Positions 1-11,455 are shown, numbered from the stretch's first letter. The stretch: DNA of 64,000 nt from Channallabes apus (GCA_030522415.1 CM060113.1:15953651-16017650); one strand, 5' to 3'. The notes: generated by a model from the letters alone, not told the origin. Program-made: numbers and translations.

Positions 1-96
1 CTCTTATACTTCCGGGTTCGCGCCCGCATTACTTCCGGGTCCTAGTGCCGGTCGCGGAGCGAGTGTGTGTGTGTGCGTGCGTGCGTGCGTGTGACA
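1..96 (-). repeat. LTR end, partial at window start
   Basis: This matches the outer end of the solo LTRs at 45329-45712 and 46699-47069: it shares the segment ACTTCCGGGTCCTAGTGCCGG and ends in TGACA. It is in the same orientation as the 46699 copy. The rest of the LTR lies before the window, so whether this is a solo LTR or one end of a full element cannot be seen. Confidence 0.75.
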
Positions 97-819
97 AATA
101 GTATTTTTTAAATTTAATTTTTGTTTAATAATAGTTATTTTTATTTATTTTTTTAAACAGGCAAGCCAAAGAGAATATTCTGTTTAAAAGATGCTCTTGT
201 TTTAAGACACTATTGAGTGTATGGTTACATGTAAATAAAAAGTCATGTTTGAAAGTAATTCATATCGTGTTGGCAGGTTTATAGTAACAGCAAACCAGAA
301 GTCAGAATATCTGCTGAGGGTTTTAAGTCATTCATAGTGTTCTGAAGTGTAAATATTTGCAACTTCCTTGACATATAGTTTCTTTTTAGCCTGAATTAAA
401 TTTAATTACATCAGGCGAATATCTATTACCTGTTTATTTTAGCATGATCATTACATATAAATATATAATAAAAAAAGGCAATAATAATAAAAAAAAAATG
501 CATTTCTCTAAGGAAATGTTATATCGCAAGAAATGTCGTTATTGCAGTATTCAACAACAATATCGCATATCGCATATTTTCCTAATATCGTGCAGCCCTA
601 ATGTCATTATTGATGACTTTGCATCTAGAAAGGCCAGAAAAGTCAGATTTTAGTTTCAGTTTGTGGTTTCTGTTCTGCAGTGAAGTAAATAAGTTATTTT
701 TCTTTAGTGTGATTTGTTCTATATTAATTCTATATTTATATAATATTTGTTTGTACACAGTATATTTATTTAAGCTACGAGTAGTTTTATAAAACGTGTG
801 GTGTGTACAAAATGTGCAG
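97..819. other. AT-rich non-coding stretch
   Basis: Short ORFs occur on both strands but none has a recognisable domain or codon pattern. No element ends were found. Confidence 0.5.
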
Positions 820-851
820 TTTTTTTTTTTTTTGGGGGGGGGGGGGGGGCG
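820..851. repeat. T-run followed by 16-base G-run
   Basis: About 14 T residues are followed by about 16 G residues and then GCGCCGGGAGGG. A G-run this long can form quadruplexes and is hard to sequence, so its length is uncertain. The flank to 1404 shows nothing recognisable. Confidence 0.7.
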
Positions 852-1404
852 CCGGGAGGGAGTCTCGCCCAGGGCGCACTTCAGTGTAGAACCGCCACTG
901 GTCACAGTCTCACAACCACTAGTTAATTTAATGCAATCAGTTGTCAAAGACAAGAGTGCACTTTCAAGATTGTCTATGTCTAATGCACATGCCTACTACT
1001 TGCACACATGGCATTGCTGCTTACAGGAAATCCGATTTGTCATCTAAGCTGAAAACGAAGATGTTTTCTTTAAGATACATAAAACATGCACTGAAAAAGC
1101 ACTTTTTGGAATTTAATGGTGGTGCTATTACTTTTTTCTGTTAATTATTAAGAGTTTCACAAAACATTGTTTGGTGTTATAAGATAAATAAAAACATGCA
1201 CTGAAAAGATATGTGGTAGATGGTTGATTATTTGTCAAGGTATATTTTTTTTTCAAAGATTACAAATAGCTTTTAAAATATGCAAACTGGCAATATTAAA
1301 GCGGTTTAATCTCCCCTAACGCTATTGGTCTCGACTATTTAAATAAAGTGTTTGTTAAAGGAATATGGCTTGGCCTGAAAAAAGTTCAGTCAGAAGATTA
1401 TTTT
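852..1404. other. No recognised feature
   Basis: AT-rich DNA with short ORFs only. Confidence 0.5.
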
Positions 1405-1881
1405 TCACTTTAATCCCTGGGACCAACACCAGCAGCTGACATGGCACCCCAGACCATCACTGACTGTGGGTACTTGACACTGGACTTCAGGCATTTTGGC
1501 ATTTCCCTCTCCCCAGTCTTCCTCCAGACTCTGGCACCTTGATTTCCGAATGACATGCAAAATTTGCAACCTGTAGCCCATTTCCTGCACACGCCTGTAC
1601 ACGGTGGCTCTGGATGTTTCTACTCCAGACTCAGTCCACTGCTTCCGCAGGTCCCCCAAGGTCTGGAATCGGTCCTTCTCCACAATCTTCCTCAGGGCCC
1701 GGTCACCTCTTCTCGTTGTGTAGCGTTTTCTGCCACACTTTTTCCTTCCCACAGACTTCCCACTGAGGTGCCTTGATACAGCACTCTGGGAACAGCCTAT
1801 TCGTTCAGATATTTCTTTCTCTTGCTTGAGGGTGTCAATGATGGCCTTCTGGACAGCAGTCAGGTCGGCAGTCTTACCCAT
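1405..1881 (-). pseudogene. Tc1 transposase remnant (N-terminal half)
   Basis: The reading frame starts at ATG 1881 with MGKTADLT and encodes the paired-like DNA-binding domain of Tc1/mariner transposases: a first helix-turn-helix around residues 10-40 (CSQSAVSRHLSGKS), a basic GRKKCGRKR linker, and a second helix-turn-helix with VETSRATVYRRVQEMGYR. After MGYR the frame shifts. The continuation, with the typical SVMVWGAMSAAGVGP motif, lies in another frame at 1410-1592. The segment that normally carries the first catalytic Asp is deleted, and the second Asp and the Glu are lost by truncation. It cannot be an active transposase. Confidence 0.88.
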
Positions 1882-2214
1882 GATTGCGGTTTTGAGTAAT
1901 GAACCAGGCTGGGAGTTTTTAAAAGCCTCAGGAATCTTTTGCAGGTGTTTAGAGTTAATTAGTTGATTCAGATGATTAGGTTAATAGCTCGTTTAGAGAA
2001 CCTTTTCATGATAGGCTAATTTTTTGAGATAGGGATTTTGGGTTTTCATGAGCTATATGCCACAATCATCAATATTAAAACAATAAAAGGCTTGAACTAC
2101 TTCAGTTGTGTGTAATGAATCTACAGTAAAATATATGAAAGTCTAATGTTTATCAGTACATTACAGAAAATAATGAACTTTATCACAATATGCTAATTTT
2201 TTGAGAAGGACCTG
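1405..2214 (-). mobile_element. Tc1-like element, copy A, truncated and internally deleted
   Basis: The end at 2214 carries the same terminus (GGACCTG then TA) as the complete copy at 37353-38734, and identity is high through the 5' inverted repeat and the transposase N-terminus. The transposase 3' half and the other terminus are missing; similarity to the other copy ends near 1418-1424. The copy shares an internal coding deletion with the 37353 copy, so both descend from an already defective element. Confidence 0.9.
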
Positions 2215-2216
2215 TA

Positions 2217-2800
2217 TGTGCTTCATATTATTTTCATAATGATGAAATGAGATGCCCAAATTCGTGCTTTAAAATTCCTAATAAGTTTCTTATATAGTTT
2301 TTGTAAAGTCTTAACAGGGACAAAACAGTGAAAGACATGGAAATGCCTCGGTTTAAATGGTCTTGAAATTAATTTCATTTCCTGATAGTAGGCTATCTGA
2401 TAGTGTTAACTATACGAATGTCCTGATTCGTGAATATGCCAACATGTCTTATTTAGAAACGTAAAAATGTGTCGACGTCATCAGAAGACATGAATGAACA
2501 ATATATATATTATCATATTAAGTAAATATTATTTTATGTATATGACATTCTTCGGGCTTTTTATAATAATCATCATATTTGCTGTTTGTGTCCAGCATTG
2601 AATAATTATTTCATCCATTATTTAACCACGGCTGGAAATAATAGATGGAATGTGATGTGATTGAGAATTTATGACTGAAATAAAGCTGTTCCTCTTTTGT
2701 AAAGTACTTTCACTTTACAAAAGGCAGCGTTTTTATCAAAAGGTTGATAAACGCGTGTTGTACACTATATACAATGCGACAGTGCGCTCAGTAATGTCAC
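2217..2800 (+). repeat. Unnamed dispersed repeat, three blocks
   Basis: Block A (2217-2505) is about 90 percent identical by eye to 50748-51027. Block B (about 2580-2670, with GCTGTTTGTGTCCAGCATTG) recurs at 54492-54575. Block C (about 2755-2795, with GTGCGCTCAGT) resembles 53968-54000. In the second locus the blocks are separated by other insertions. The family is not recognised and has no coding signal. The Tc1 copy A abuts block A. Confidence 0.7.
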
Positions 2801-3074
2801 GAAGGTTGGGGGGGCGTGGCGTCCGTCGATTCGCAGAGGCGGATCCAGACGCAGGTGCAGGAACGAGACGTTGACTTGTTCTTAAAGGAATGAATGTGTG
2901 TGCGCAGCGCCTGGAAATCCGCGGAGGCTGGAAGCGCACCGTGAACGTGGAGCTGAGTCGTAGTAGAGGAGAGGGCGCGTTGGGTCGAGAGCCGTGAAAT
3001 CCGTCAGCGTGGCGTCTGTGCCGAGACGTGAAGATAAGCCATAGTCGAGAGAGCGCACGTTAGGTCAAGAGCCG
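2795..3074 (-). other. Gypsy-like 3' non-coding end
   Basis: GC-rich DNA following the integrase frame, ending on the minus strand with TTCGTGACA, the usual CA-type end of many gypsy LTRs. It contains a repeated motif (GTCGAGAG/GTCAAGAG, then AGCCGT and AAATCCG), seen at about 2986-3003 and 3066-3083. No second LTR was found to define it. Confidence 0.45.
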
Positions 3075-4529
3075 TTAAATCCGAATGCAGTGACAAATCC
3101 AAAAACGTGAGGCGAGAGGAAGAGACGAGAAACAAAACAAGGTCGGCAACGTGGAAAAACATGGACAACTTATGACGCATCGTAGCTGGGACACGTGGAA
3201 CGTGGGGTGGATCCGTCGCATGGACGAGGGGAGTAGAAGTCTGACAGCTGACGGTTTGATTATCCTGGTTATAGTAAAAGGTCCGATGAAACGAGGGGAG
3301 AGCTTGCGTGATAGCGTCTTCAAGGGAATGTCCTTCGTGGCGAGCATGACTCGATCTCCCACCCGGTATCTGGGGGCTTTGGTGCGGTGACGGTCCGCCT
3401 GTTTCTTGTAAGAGGAGATGGTTTGTAGCAGCGTTCGCCTAGCGCGTAGCCATGTTTGCTTGCAGCGGCGGACGAAGTGTTGGGCTGACGGAGTCTCCAC
3501 CTCTAATTCTTGGACTGGGAAGAGTGGGGGTTGGTAGCCTAAGCAGCACTGGAATGGGGAAAGGCCTGTCGACGCGGAGGGCAGAGAGTTGTGGGCATAT
3601 TCAACCCAAGGGAGAAACTTGCTCCAAGTGGTGGAGTCCCGGGTCGTCATGCAGCGGAGCGAGACCTCTAGTGCTAGGTTCATACGCTCGGTTCGCCCAT
3701 TGGACTGGGGATGGAAGCCTGATGATAGGCTGGGCGTGGCCCCAACGAGCCTGCAGAACGCGCCCCAAAACCGAGAGGTGAACTGAGGACCCCGGTCTGA
3801 CACAATGTCCATGGGGAGGCCATGGAGCCGAAATATGCTGAACTCGGACAGTCTGTGCAGCTCTTGCAGCCAGGTTTTCCATGCCGTTGCAAACTGCTCG
3901 GGAATGTCATCATCCCAGGCTAGTTTTTCTTTACATAACTGTTGCATTAGAGTTTTGGCTGGCAGTATGACAGGCACGAGAAACCCTAAGGGGTCATAAA
4001 TCGAACTGGTGATTGACAAGATTCCTCGTCTTGTCACAGGTCGTTCCTTTAAACAAATCTTAAACTTGAACATGTCTGAGTTAATGCACCACAGCACCCC
4101 CAAGGCTCTCTCTATGGGCAGTGCATCTTTACTCAAGTCTAAGTCTCTCATGTCTTTGATCCTTTCGCTCTCGGGAATGACAGTCAGTAGGGCACGGCTA
4201 TTGCTTGCCCATTTAGTGAGGTTAAATCCTCCGCTTGCACAGAGACTTGTGAGATCATTGTATAGGGCGACTGCTTTGTCATGACTCGAAACGGATTTCA
4301 GGCAGTCGTCTACATAAAAGTTTTTAAGTACTGTATTAACTGCCACAGCAGATGCATTGCTGCGGTTTTCTTCTGCTGTCTTTTTGAGGGCGAAGTTAGC
4401 AACACTAGGCGACGATTTTGCACTGAACAGATGAACTACCATTTTATATTCGACTAAGTTTTGGTTCACATCTCCGTTCGGCCACCATAGGAAGCGCAGC
4501 AGATCTGTGTCCTTCTCGGGGACTCTCAC
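3075..4529 (-). pseudogene. BEL/Pao RT fused in frame to Ty3/gypsy integrase
   Basis: One open frame of 484 codons. Residues 1-232 are BEL/Pao: an RT segment with the catalytic FYVDDCL box at residues 71-77, then SSIYDPLGFLVPVILPAK (residues 174-191), typical of the Pao pol region downstream of the RT palm. At about residue 233 (near 3831) the protein becomes the second half of a gypsy integrase: RLHGLPMDIVSDRGPQFTSR with the second catalytic Asp, then GFHPQSNGRTER with the catalytic Glu exactly 35 residues later, then a GPY/F-type C-terminal module (LSPRFIGPFTI). The C-terminus is truncated before any chromodomain. Upstream, a TAA at 4530-4532 separates this frame from the gag-side frame in the same register, so the listed start is not natural. 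It cannot work as written because RNase H and half of each enzyme are missing. Confidence 0.85.
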
Positions 4530-4814
4530 TTAATAGTACATGGCTTCCACTGTGTCACGTTTCTTGGACTTTATTTTAACGGGTACAATGGGGAGGATGC
4601 AATTACCTCCAGCCGCAGTGAGCGCATTTGATTCATGACTCACTGCAGTTGGTGTATTTGTTGTGTCACTTTCAGTTTCGTTTCTACGGGCGCTCGTAGC
4701 TGACTGCGCCGTGGCTGGCATGACTATGTGTAGCATGCGCGGATGTGGCTTTGAGCACAATGAACGTGTTAATTTTCTGGTACAGTCTTCCACAAATGAC
4801 CCTTTCTTAAACAT
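4530..4814 (-). pseudogene. Gag C-terminus to protease start, BEL/Pao
   Basis: Overlaps the end of the gag frame and continues it in another register: after a second zinc-knuckle-like segment it runs through a Ser/Thr-rich spacer to ILPIVPVKIKSKK, the usual entry to the Pao-type aspartic protease (peptidase A17). It ends at TAA 4530. The protease active-site region is absent; the next in-frame sequence is already mid-RT. A frameshift at about 4770-4815 and an internal deletion at about 4530 explain this. Confidence 0.65.
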
Positions 4815-6049
4815 CCGAAACAGAATCCGTTTCCTTTTAAGAATTCTACTTTGTCTTTGTATGTCTTATCATTAAATTGGAGGCAGTCGTCTAAGATATG
4901 CTCCCCTTTGCAATGTGCGCACGGTTTAGTGAAGGCGCTGACAGGTAATGTGCCGGCATTCTTCATTGTAATCAAGTCTTTGTGAATTTTACCAACCTGT
5001 CTGTCCTCGGTTGCGACGCTGACCCTGGGTTTTCCTTGGCCCCTTTGTTTGGGTCCTTGAAGGGATGTGTGACTGGGTTTTCTGTCGCTGGTTGCGGCAT
5101 CCAGGTCTGTAGAGTGCGCACAGCTTAGGTGCGCGTTGCTCGATTCAGTGACTGCGCTTTCGTTCGCAGACTGCGCTCGGCTGTTACCTGTTGAGTTGGA
5201 AAGGTGAGAGTGCGCGCTGCTCGATTCAATGAGTGCGCTCTCGTTCGCAGGCTCCGCTCGGCTGTTGCATGTTGAGTTGGAAAGGTGAGAGTGCACGCTG
5301 CTCGGGCGCGCGCTGCTCGATTCAATGAGTGCGCTCTTGTTTGCAGGCTGCGCTCGGCTGTTGCACGTTGAGTTGGAAAGGTGAGAGTGCGCGCTGCTCG
5401 GGCACGTGCTACTCGGACGCGCGCTGCTCGATTCAATGAGTGCGCTCTTGCTCTTGGGCGATCGGCTGTCATATTTGCGATCTTGACGTTGAAGCACTCT
5501 TAATTTGGCATTATGCATAGCGAGCGCTGTTTTGGTTTCCAGTCTTTCCTTTTTCGCCTTTAGTTGTGCCATTAGTTGTGCTTCCTCTATTTCTAGTTGG
5601 AGACGTTCTTCCAAGGTTGCAGCCTTTGGCAACAGCGCTGCTCTTTCGGCTTCTTCTTTCTTTAGTCGTGCTGAGGATGATGTAGAAGTTACAGACCTTT
5701 TGGATGCTGCCGTTATCAGTGACATGCTGACGCCCGGCGAGACATCTTCGCGTATTCGCGACGTCACAGAGTGGCCCTTAATGTCCTTGGTGTCCGCTAT
5801 CCAGCGACCCACCTTAGCTATGAATTCTGTGCGGCCTTGGGCCTCAGGTGCGCCGCAAGCACCCTGATCGCGTTTGTGTTCGTGTGCATAGTTCATAGGC
5901 GTCTTTAATGCAGTAGACATTACATTTCGTTGAATTTGCTTGCCTTTTCTTGCATCCAGCGCCTCGTTGAGGTTCTTTCTGATCGTCTTGTAGAGCACCG
6001 TTAGGCTCCCCAGCTAAGTGCTGGGAGCGTTGTCCTCGTTGGTCGGCAT
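4769..6049 (-). pseudogene. BEL/Pao gag
   Basis: The probable natural ATG is at 6049. Eleven codons later a TAG at 6014-6016 interrupts the frame, which then stays open for over 400 codons to 4769. In order: an N-terminal helical region, a strongly charged coiled coil (RLKKEEAERAALL through KKERLETKTALAM), a serine-rich section made of repeated modules, and near the C-terminus a CX2CX3HX4C-like knuckle (CAHCKGEHILDDC) followed by CFGCLRKGHLW, in which the last Cys of the second knuckle is replaced. This layout is typical of BEL/Pao gag, a virus-like-particle and RNA-binding protein. One nonsense codon and a frameshift near the end make it a relic, though a well preserved one. Confidence 0.8.
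5131..5450 (-). repeat. Coding minisatellite inside gag
   Basis: About three full units of roughly 90-110 bp plus a partial one. Each includes GAGTTGGAAAGGTGAGAGTG and GCTGCTCGATTCAATGAG on the plus strand. In the gag frame they encode modules of the type SALIESSSA..SHLSNST.NSRA. Units differ in length by insertion of extra SSARPSS-like triplet runs, as expected for slippage. Confidence 0.8.
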
Positions 6050-6825
6050 GGTGAAGTTCAACAGCTATTCTCTTTTACTTTCCCTTTCAGAGTTCACTTG
6101 TTTTCGTTCAAACAGCGGAAACACAAGCTTTTGACTTCATGTAGATGCGGTCATATTATTTCACTAGTTTTGACGCGTAGCTTTGTCTTAAAGTTTCACT
6201 CACACAACAGAAGTCCGATCTCTTTGTCTCTTGTAGTTTATTTTGTCAGCATCAAAGAATCAACACTTCATACAGTCGTCTTGAGTAAATCCACTGTGAT
6301 TACAGACACCAGTTGCTGCATCTTGCAAATCTCTGACTTTTACAACAACCTGTTTGCTGTATCTTACAAATTACAGTCTTAGCTTACAAATATAACAACA
6401 CTCTTGCTGTATATATCTACTTACGGGAGCTTACGATTGCAACAACCTAGGTGCTGTATCTTACAGTACATTCTTAGCTTACGGTCAAAAGCTTGTGTTT
6501 CCGTAGCCTTCCGCATGTAAACTGAACTCTCTATCATATGACAGTCACACAAATACATGTAATAGTAGAATGACATCACAGAGCAGCCTACGATTGTCAA
6601 AATGGATGCATGACTAAGAAATTTAAAGCTTATGGCTTATGTAACAAACTTAATGCTTAATGCTTTACTAATGAATAGAACAAGGTAGAATAAATGAAAT
6701 AACAACAAATCAAATAAAATAAACACAACAACAAATTCATAACAAGTACGCTATGGCTCTTACAGTAATGTTAGAGCAATCAGAGCGGAACTGGAACTTT
6801 CCTTCACACCAAAGGCAGAATCTGG
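6050..6825 (-). other. Leader and probable 5' LTR remains of the BEL-type element
   Basis: AT-rich non-coding DNA upstream of gag with an AATAAA on the minus strand near 6240 and many short ORFs only. A 19-bp sequence, GGAAACACAAGCTTTTGAC, occurs near 6116 and inverted near 6485. I could not delimit an LTR with TG..CA ends or a primer-binding site. Confidence 0.4.
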
Positions 6826-8679
6826 GCCCGGTTTCTCGATAACGCACACTATTCGCGCGCTAAGAAGACGCTTAAGATATATCTTATGTTAAGTGATAAC
6901 TTTTCTAAGTGTATTTCTCGAACTGTCTCTTAGGAGTCTTCTTAAGTCACTGCCTCTTACGTCCGACGTTACAAGGCGCTGTCTACTGTGAAGGTCCTGA
7001 ATTAGCTGACATCGGTTGCTCAGGAATCGATTTTTGACTCCTTTGCATGACAGCGTTAAGAAAGACGGCACTTTCTATTCAAATTAAACATTGCACTAAA
7101 TTCTTTTAATAGCGTTTATTTCGACATGGGTTAACTTATCAATAACATGCCATAATAGACAAATATATAAATTAAATCACCAAACTGTCGCTAATATTTT
7201 CAAGTAACCTGTGGCGGTGAAACGAACTGGGTATACAATCATAGTTGATGGACAAACAGCTGATAACACTCTTCACCAGCTTCAGAAACAATGTGAAACA
7301 TGTCAGTTGTTGGGGTTGTATAGCACACTTATGGAATGAATACGATGAGATGGAGGCTTAATACCCCTATCTCACCTACGCGGTTTCGCGCAGGGGCCGT
7401 AAGTGCGGTTCATCATGATTCAGCGCGAGTTTTGGTGCCATGGTTACGTTTATATTTTACCACGCAAAAAAAATATAAATGTTTAACATGCGGAAGCTCG
7501 CGGACCATGCAGATCTTTGCGGACCGTTGGGCGGTCACTTGAGGCGGATCACGGTGTCTAATACCCCTATCTCACATGTGTGGCCTGACTCATCTCTGTG
7601 AGCTGCCGTGTTTGCCCGCGGGGTTCCTTTAACGTTCCACGAAGTTCTTCAATGTCTGCAAGCTTCCGCGAGGACCAGCAAAAAAATTAAACGTTTAATT
7701 TTTCACACGGAAAGATGCAAACGGAATCACAGCGCAAAAACTCGGGGTGAATCATGATGAACCCTACTTACGGCCACAGCGCGAGACCGCGCAGGTGAGA
7801 TAGGGGTATACACCGTAACACCGCATCTCACAGCGAGTCAAACCGCATAAGTGAATAGGGTTATTAAACATTACAATCACTCAGAAAAATGAATGGATGC
7901 GGGGTTTGAAACTCCCAAGGTTATTTTCTCATTTAACTAAATCAAATTTCATAAAAATAAAACGTGTCTAAAGAAAAGTCCATAAAGTTATCAATAATGG
8001 CTAATGATCAATGAAACATATTTTACACAAAAAGCAGCGAGCAGCTGGACATCGGGATGTAGAGCGTAAGTACGATGCCTTGGCCTGGCACGCGCAGGTC
8101 TGAGCAGGTCAAGAAGCTCTTGGAATCTGTTGCCTTGGAAGGCAAAACCTTTTTCTTTTTTTTTTTTAAATAATGACCACGGGGGAAAATATGAAAAGGG
8201 CTGAAGTTTTGTCTAAAGGAAAAATGTACATGACCCACACGGCTCCACGGACCGCGCCGTCTTCAGTTTAACACAACACCACGCTGTATCGCTGCCAAAT
8301 TGTTTGTCAGCTGTATAATATTAAAAGTTATTGCCAATTTTAATGCATTAGTCTCATTATGAAATAGGCTAATTAAAAGTCACTCTATTAGTACTGATAT
8401 CAAATAAAATAAAATTCTTAAACAGGCCTACAAGTATATTCCATCATTAATACGACTTTGATAACGTGCCATAATGTGCTTCCATACACCGCTGGTTTAG
8501 AAATACTGCTGCTTAGTAGCGGCGACTAGCGTCTTGAGCTGTAACTACGCTAAGAATGAATTAAGGTTGGTCCAGACCAACCTTACTAACGTGTGACTTA
8601 GCTAAGAGGTACTTAGCGTAAGGAAATGCGGGAAATGCGCCATAACGTTAAGAGAGAGGTTAAGAACTACTTAGCGTAA
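6826..8679 (-). mobile_element. TIR element G, copy A (nearly complete)
   Basis: Begins with GGGCCCGGTTTCTCGATAA. It matches, in inverse orientation, both ends and the interior of copy B at 40461-45118. At the 8679 side the sequence corresponding to the first ~27 bp of copy B is missing, so one terminal repeat is lost. The internal sequence is non-coding except for a nested MITE. Such GGGCCCGGTTTCTC termini occur on PIF/Harbinger-like or ISL2EU-like elements in fish; superfamily not decided. Length about 1.85 kb. Confidence 0.75.
7361..7809. mobile_element. MITE inside element G
   Basis: A complete 249-bp unit lies at 7561-7809 with ATACCCCTATCTCAC at the left and its inverse GTGAGATAGGGGTAT at the right. 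A second, one-ended unit occupies 7361-7560 and starts with the same 15 bp. The equivalent full unit in copy B is 41554-41820. No coding potential. Confidence 0.8.
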
Positions 8680-9479
8680 TTCATAAATATATTAATATTT
8701 TGTAAAAAAAAAAAAATGAAAACTGATGTCTCAGTTTGCTTCTTAGACCTTTTGTCTGCATCACAATGCACTGAAGCTCAGCACGTCTAATTTCCTTGTT
8801 TTAATCTGTAATATACACATATTCATCATGAAAGATATGTTGTAAAACAAAATAAAATTCATGTTTGCTTCAGCATTGGAAACAATATTGTTTTATGCTA
8901 ACTTATTTTACAAAATTATTTGTTGAACAAAAAAATTTCTTTAAATTTGAACAAAAAATAATAGTGAGCCGATATGCATGTTATTTTTCCTATAACTTAA
9001 ACAACTAAATAATAGTTAAATATACACAATAAATTAACAGTTGTGTTTGCTTTACACTCGTGCGCTCTAGTGTAAATAGCTTTTGCAATGTCCATACTAC
9101 CATACCTTATATTTGTATCTAATACTGTTTTACACTACATACAGTTAATAATTTATCAGGTACTTTTAATATGTAACCATATCTATAAGCATATTTAACA
9201 ATCCGAATAATTAAAAAAAACTGAAGAAGAAATTTGGTCTAGCTTTTAGATGCAGTGTCTTCTTCCATGTGCCATCTGGTGGATATTCTGTAAAGCACAA
9301 CACATTTATTTAAATTCTTAAATGGTTCTGCAGAATTCAGCGGCAGTCCACAAGATCAATTGCAGACTGCCGTGGGGAAAAAAATGTCCATTCTTAATAG
9401 CCATATCTATCACTGATTACATTAAATCTGATCAGCTTACTTTTAGCTTTAACCATTTAACAATTTCTTTTCATTTTTT
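8680..9479. other. No recognised feature
   Basis: AT-rich DNA without ORFs of interest. Confidence 0.5.
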
Positions 9480-9483
9480 TATG

Positions 9484-9546
9484 CTTCTTTGAGACAATGA
9501 CCATTGTTAAAAGTGATATATAAATAAAATTGAATTGAATTGAACT
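9484..9546 (+). mobile_element. L2-like LINE 3' tail
   Basis: Contains TTTGAGACAATG, then CATTGTTAAAAGTG and a repeated TTGAA terminus, the same 3' end as the LINE in copy B near 41824-41890 (there on the minus strand). Confidence 0.7.
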
Positions 9547-9695
9547 ATTTCTACAAACTGTTTTCCCATCAACACTGGATACTTATGCTACTATAAAATA
9601 TACATGTAGGAAAGCAGGAAGATCTATTATTTACTTTTCCATTGTTGTTAGTTTTTTTTTTTTTATTGGATTAAATAATTATATAATGATATAAC

Positions 9696-9790
9696 TCACT
9701 CCCTCACTCATCATTTATACTGCTTAATCCTATATACAGGGTCGGGGAGCCTGGAGCCTATACCAGGGCACTTTCTCTCACTCACTGACC
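9696..9790 (-). mobile_element. Mermaid/DANA-type SINE tail fragment
   Basis: On the minus strand it shows the end of the SINE found at 29856-30228: ggctccagg, then cctgtat, then aggattaagcagtata and ATGA repeats. The tRNA head is missing. Confidence 0.65.
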
Positions 9791-9849
9791 GGATAAGAAG
9801 TCAAACATTATTATGTCCAGCAACTAACCGCAACCTCTCATGGTACTCC

Positions 9850-10048
9850 TGGATATTATTTTGTAAGTCATGTATTTGCATCATTGTTTTGGGGGACATC
9901 ATTCAATGTTATCTAAAAATGTTATCTTAGTCATTCTAATTCTCAAATATAACATTGTCCCTACAGTATATTGTGTTTTGGGTAGATGACACCGCAACCT
10001 GATTACAATGTTAGAGTTCCTGCAGTGTAGGTGGATTGATTATGCTAA

Positions 10049-10049
<1 letters not shown>
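9850..10049. other. Non-coding spacer
   Basis: No recognised element. Confidence 0.4.
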
Positions 10050-10136
<87 letters not shown>

Positions 10137-10151
10137 TGGATGGATGGATGG
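10050..10151 (+). repeat. (GT)n followed by (GGAT)n
   Basis: About 42 uninterrupted GT units, then GCGA and four GGAT units. A polymorphic-type microsatellite. Confidence 0.95.
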
Positions 10152-10860
10152 ACAAATTTGATTATTTAATAAATGAATTAATTAATGAGTGAATGAGCAA
10201 CCATAAACTACCGTCACATTAAATTAACCTATGAACTAGTCTCTCCATTTACCCTAACAACAATTCAACCAAGCAAGGGAAAGCAATGTATTAGATTGAC
10301 AGGACAGTGGTTTCATTTTGTTCACTCATAGAGTCGAGGGACCTGTTTAGTATGCGGCCCCTTGCTCTCAGTAAATATCCCCAGTCCTTCATCAACCGGA
10401 GCGACATAAGCTCTGCGCCTGGATCTGGCTCAGACTTCATTTCTCTCTTGTTCTTGCTATCTTTCTCTGTTTATACCTCTCTGGTACTCTCCCATGTATC
10501 TTGTTATTCAGTTTCGGATTGAGACAGTTAGATGATAGTAGATTACCTTGTAGAGCATGGATGCCATTATCATATAGATGGACACAAGTCGTTGTTTGAT
10601 ACGGAAATGATCTTGGTGTGTTCATTAATTTGTCATTTAATTGAACATGCAGGGTTAATTATTTGAATTTTAAATGTTACCCTGTTCTCAGTAATGGTTG
10701 TAAGCATTGCAAGGATTCAATGGAGACGCTTACAACATGTTTCACTCCGAAATCTGTGATTGATTGCTATGCTTCTGTGTGTGAATAATGTGCAAGGACA
10801 GACCTCATACTCCAATAAATCCACCACATATCCATATTGATAGATATCCACATACACACA
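10152..10860. other. No recognised feature
   Basis: Short ORFs on both strands without domain signals. Confidence 0.45.
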
Positions 10861-11389
10861 CTAACTGACATGCACACACAATCTCTCCCTCTCTCTCTCT
10901 CTCTCACACACACACAGATACACATCTATCTCTGTGACGCTCATTCTCTCCACCTCCCCTTCACATCACTTCTTCTCTGATTGATGCCGATGGAAGAAGC
11001 ATTCCTTCTCCGTTTTTCCTTCCTCCCTCCTGCTGTCCCTCCCTCCCATCCATCCACCCCTTGCTACCTCCTAACCCCCTCCCCTTGCGCTTTCTCTCTC
11101 CGTCTCTGCATCGCAACCACACTCGCTGGGTCTTCATGAACAACGGAGGGAAACGTATGCAGGCACCGGAAGAGGGGAGAAAGGGTAAGAGAGAGGAGGA
11201 AAAAGAGGGAAAGTTGAATCCAGGGGATGAGAACAGGTGCACACTGGCAAGCTCCAGACGGAGATGTTGGAGGTCCTACCTGTAAGCTGTAGCGTCCACT
11301 GAGGCAAGCTGGAATGACTTGGCTGAACAGAAGCACACTGGAAACCCACTGTGGACTGCTCACTAGGAGCTCTCTGTGATCCCACACAC

Positions 11390-11455
<66 letters not shown>

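Larger units (their letters stand above)
2795..6825 (-). mobile_element. Chimeric LTR retrotransposon: BEL/Pao gag-RT joined to Ty3/gypsy integrase
   Basis: Reading along the minus strand from 6825: a leader/LTR-like region with a polyadenylation signal, a BEL/Pao-type gag, a short start of the protease region, the second half of a BEL/Pao reverse transcriptase, then, without a break in frame, the C-terminal half of a Ty3/gypsy integrase and a gypsy-like 3' end finishing in CGTGACA near 2795. The protease core, the N-terminal RT, RNase H and the N-terminal integrase are missing. The outer boundary at the 6825 side is only approximate because no matching LTR pair was found. Confidence 0.75.

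Noticed and set aside
3452..3781. Plus-strand ORFs opposite the integrase
   Set aside because: Shadows of the well-supported minus-strand integrase frame.
11064..11453. ORFs of alternating Cys and Val on the minus strand
   Set aside because: They are translations of the AC microsatellite and have no natural composition.
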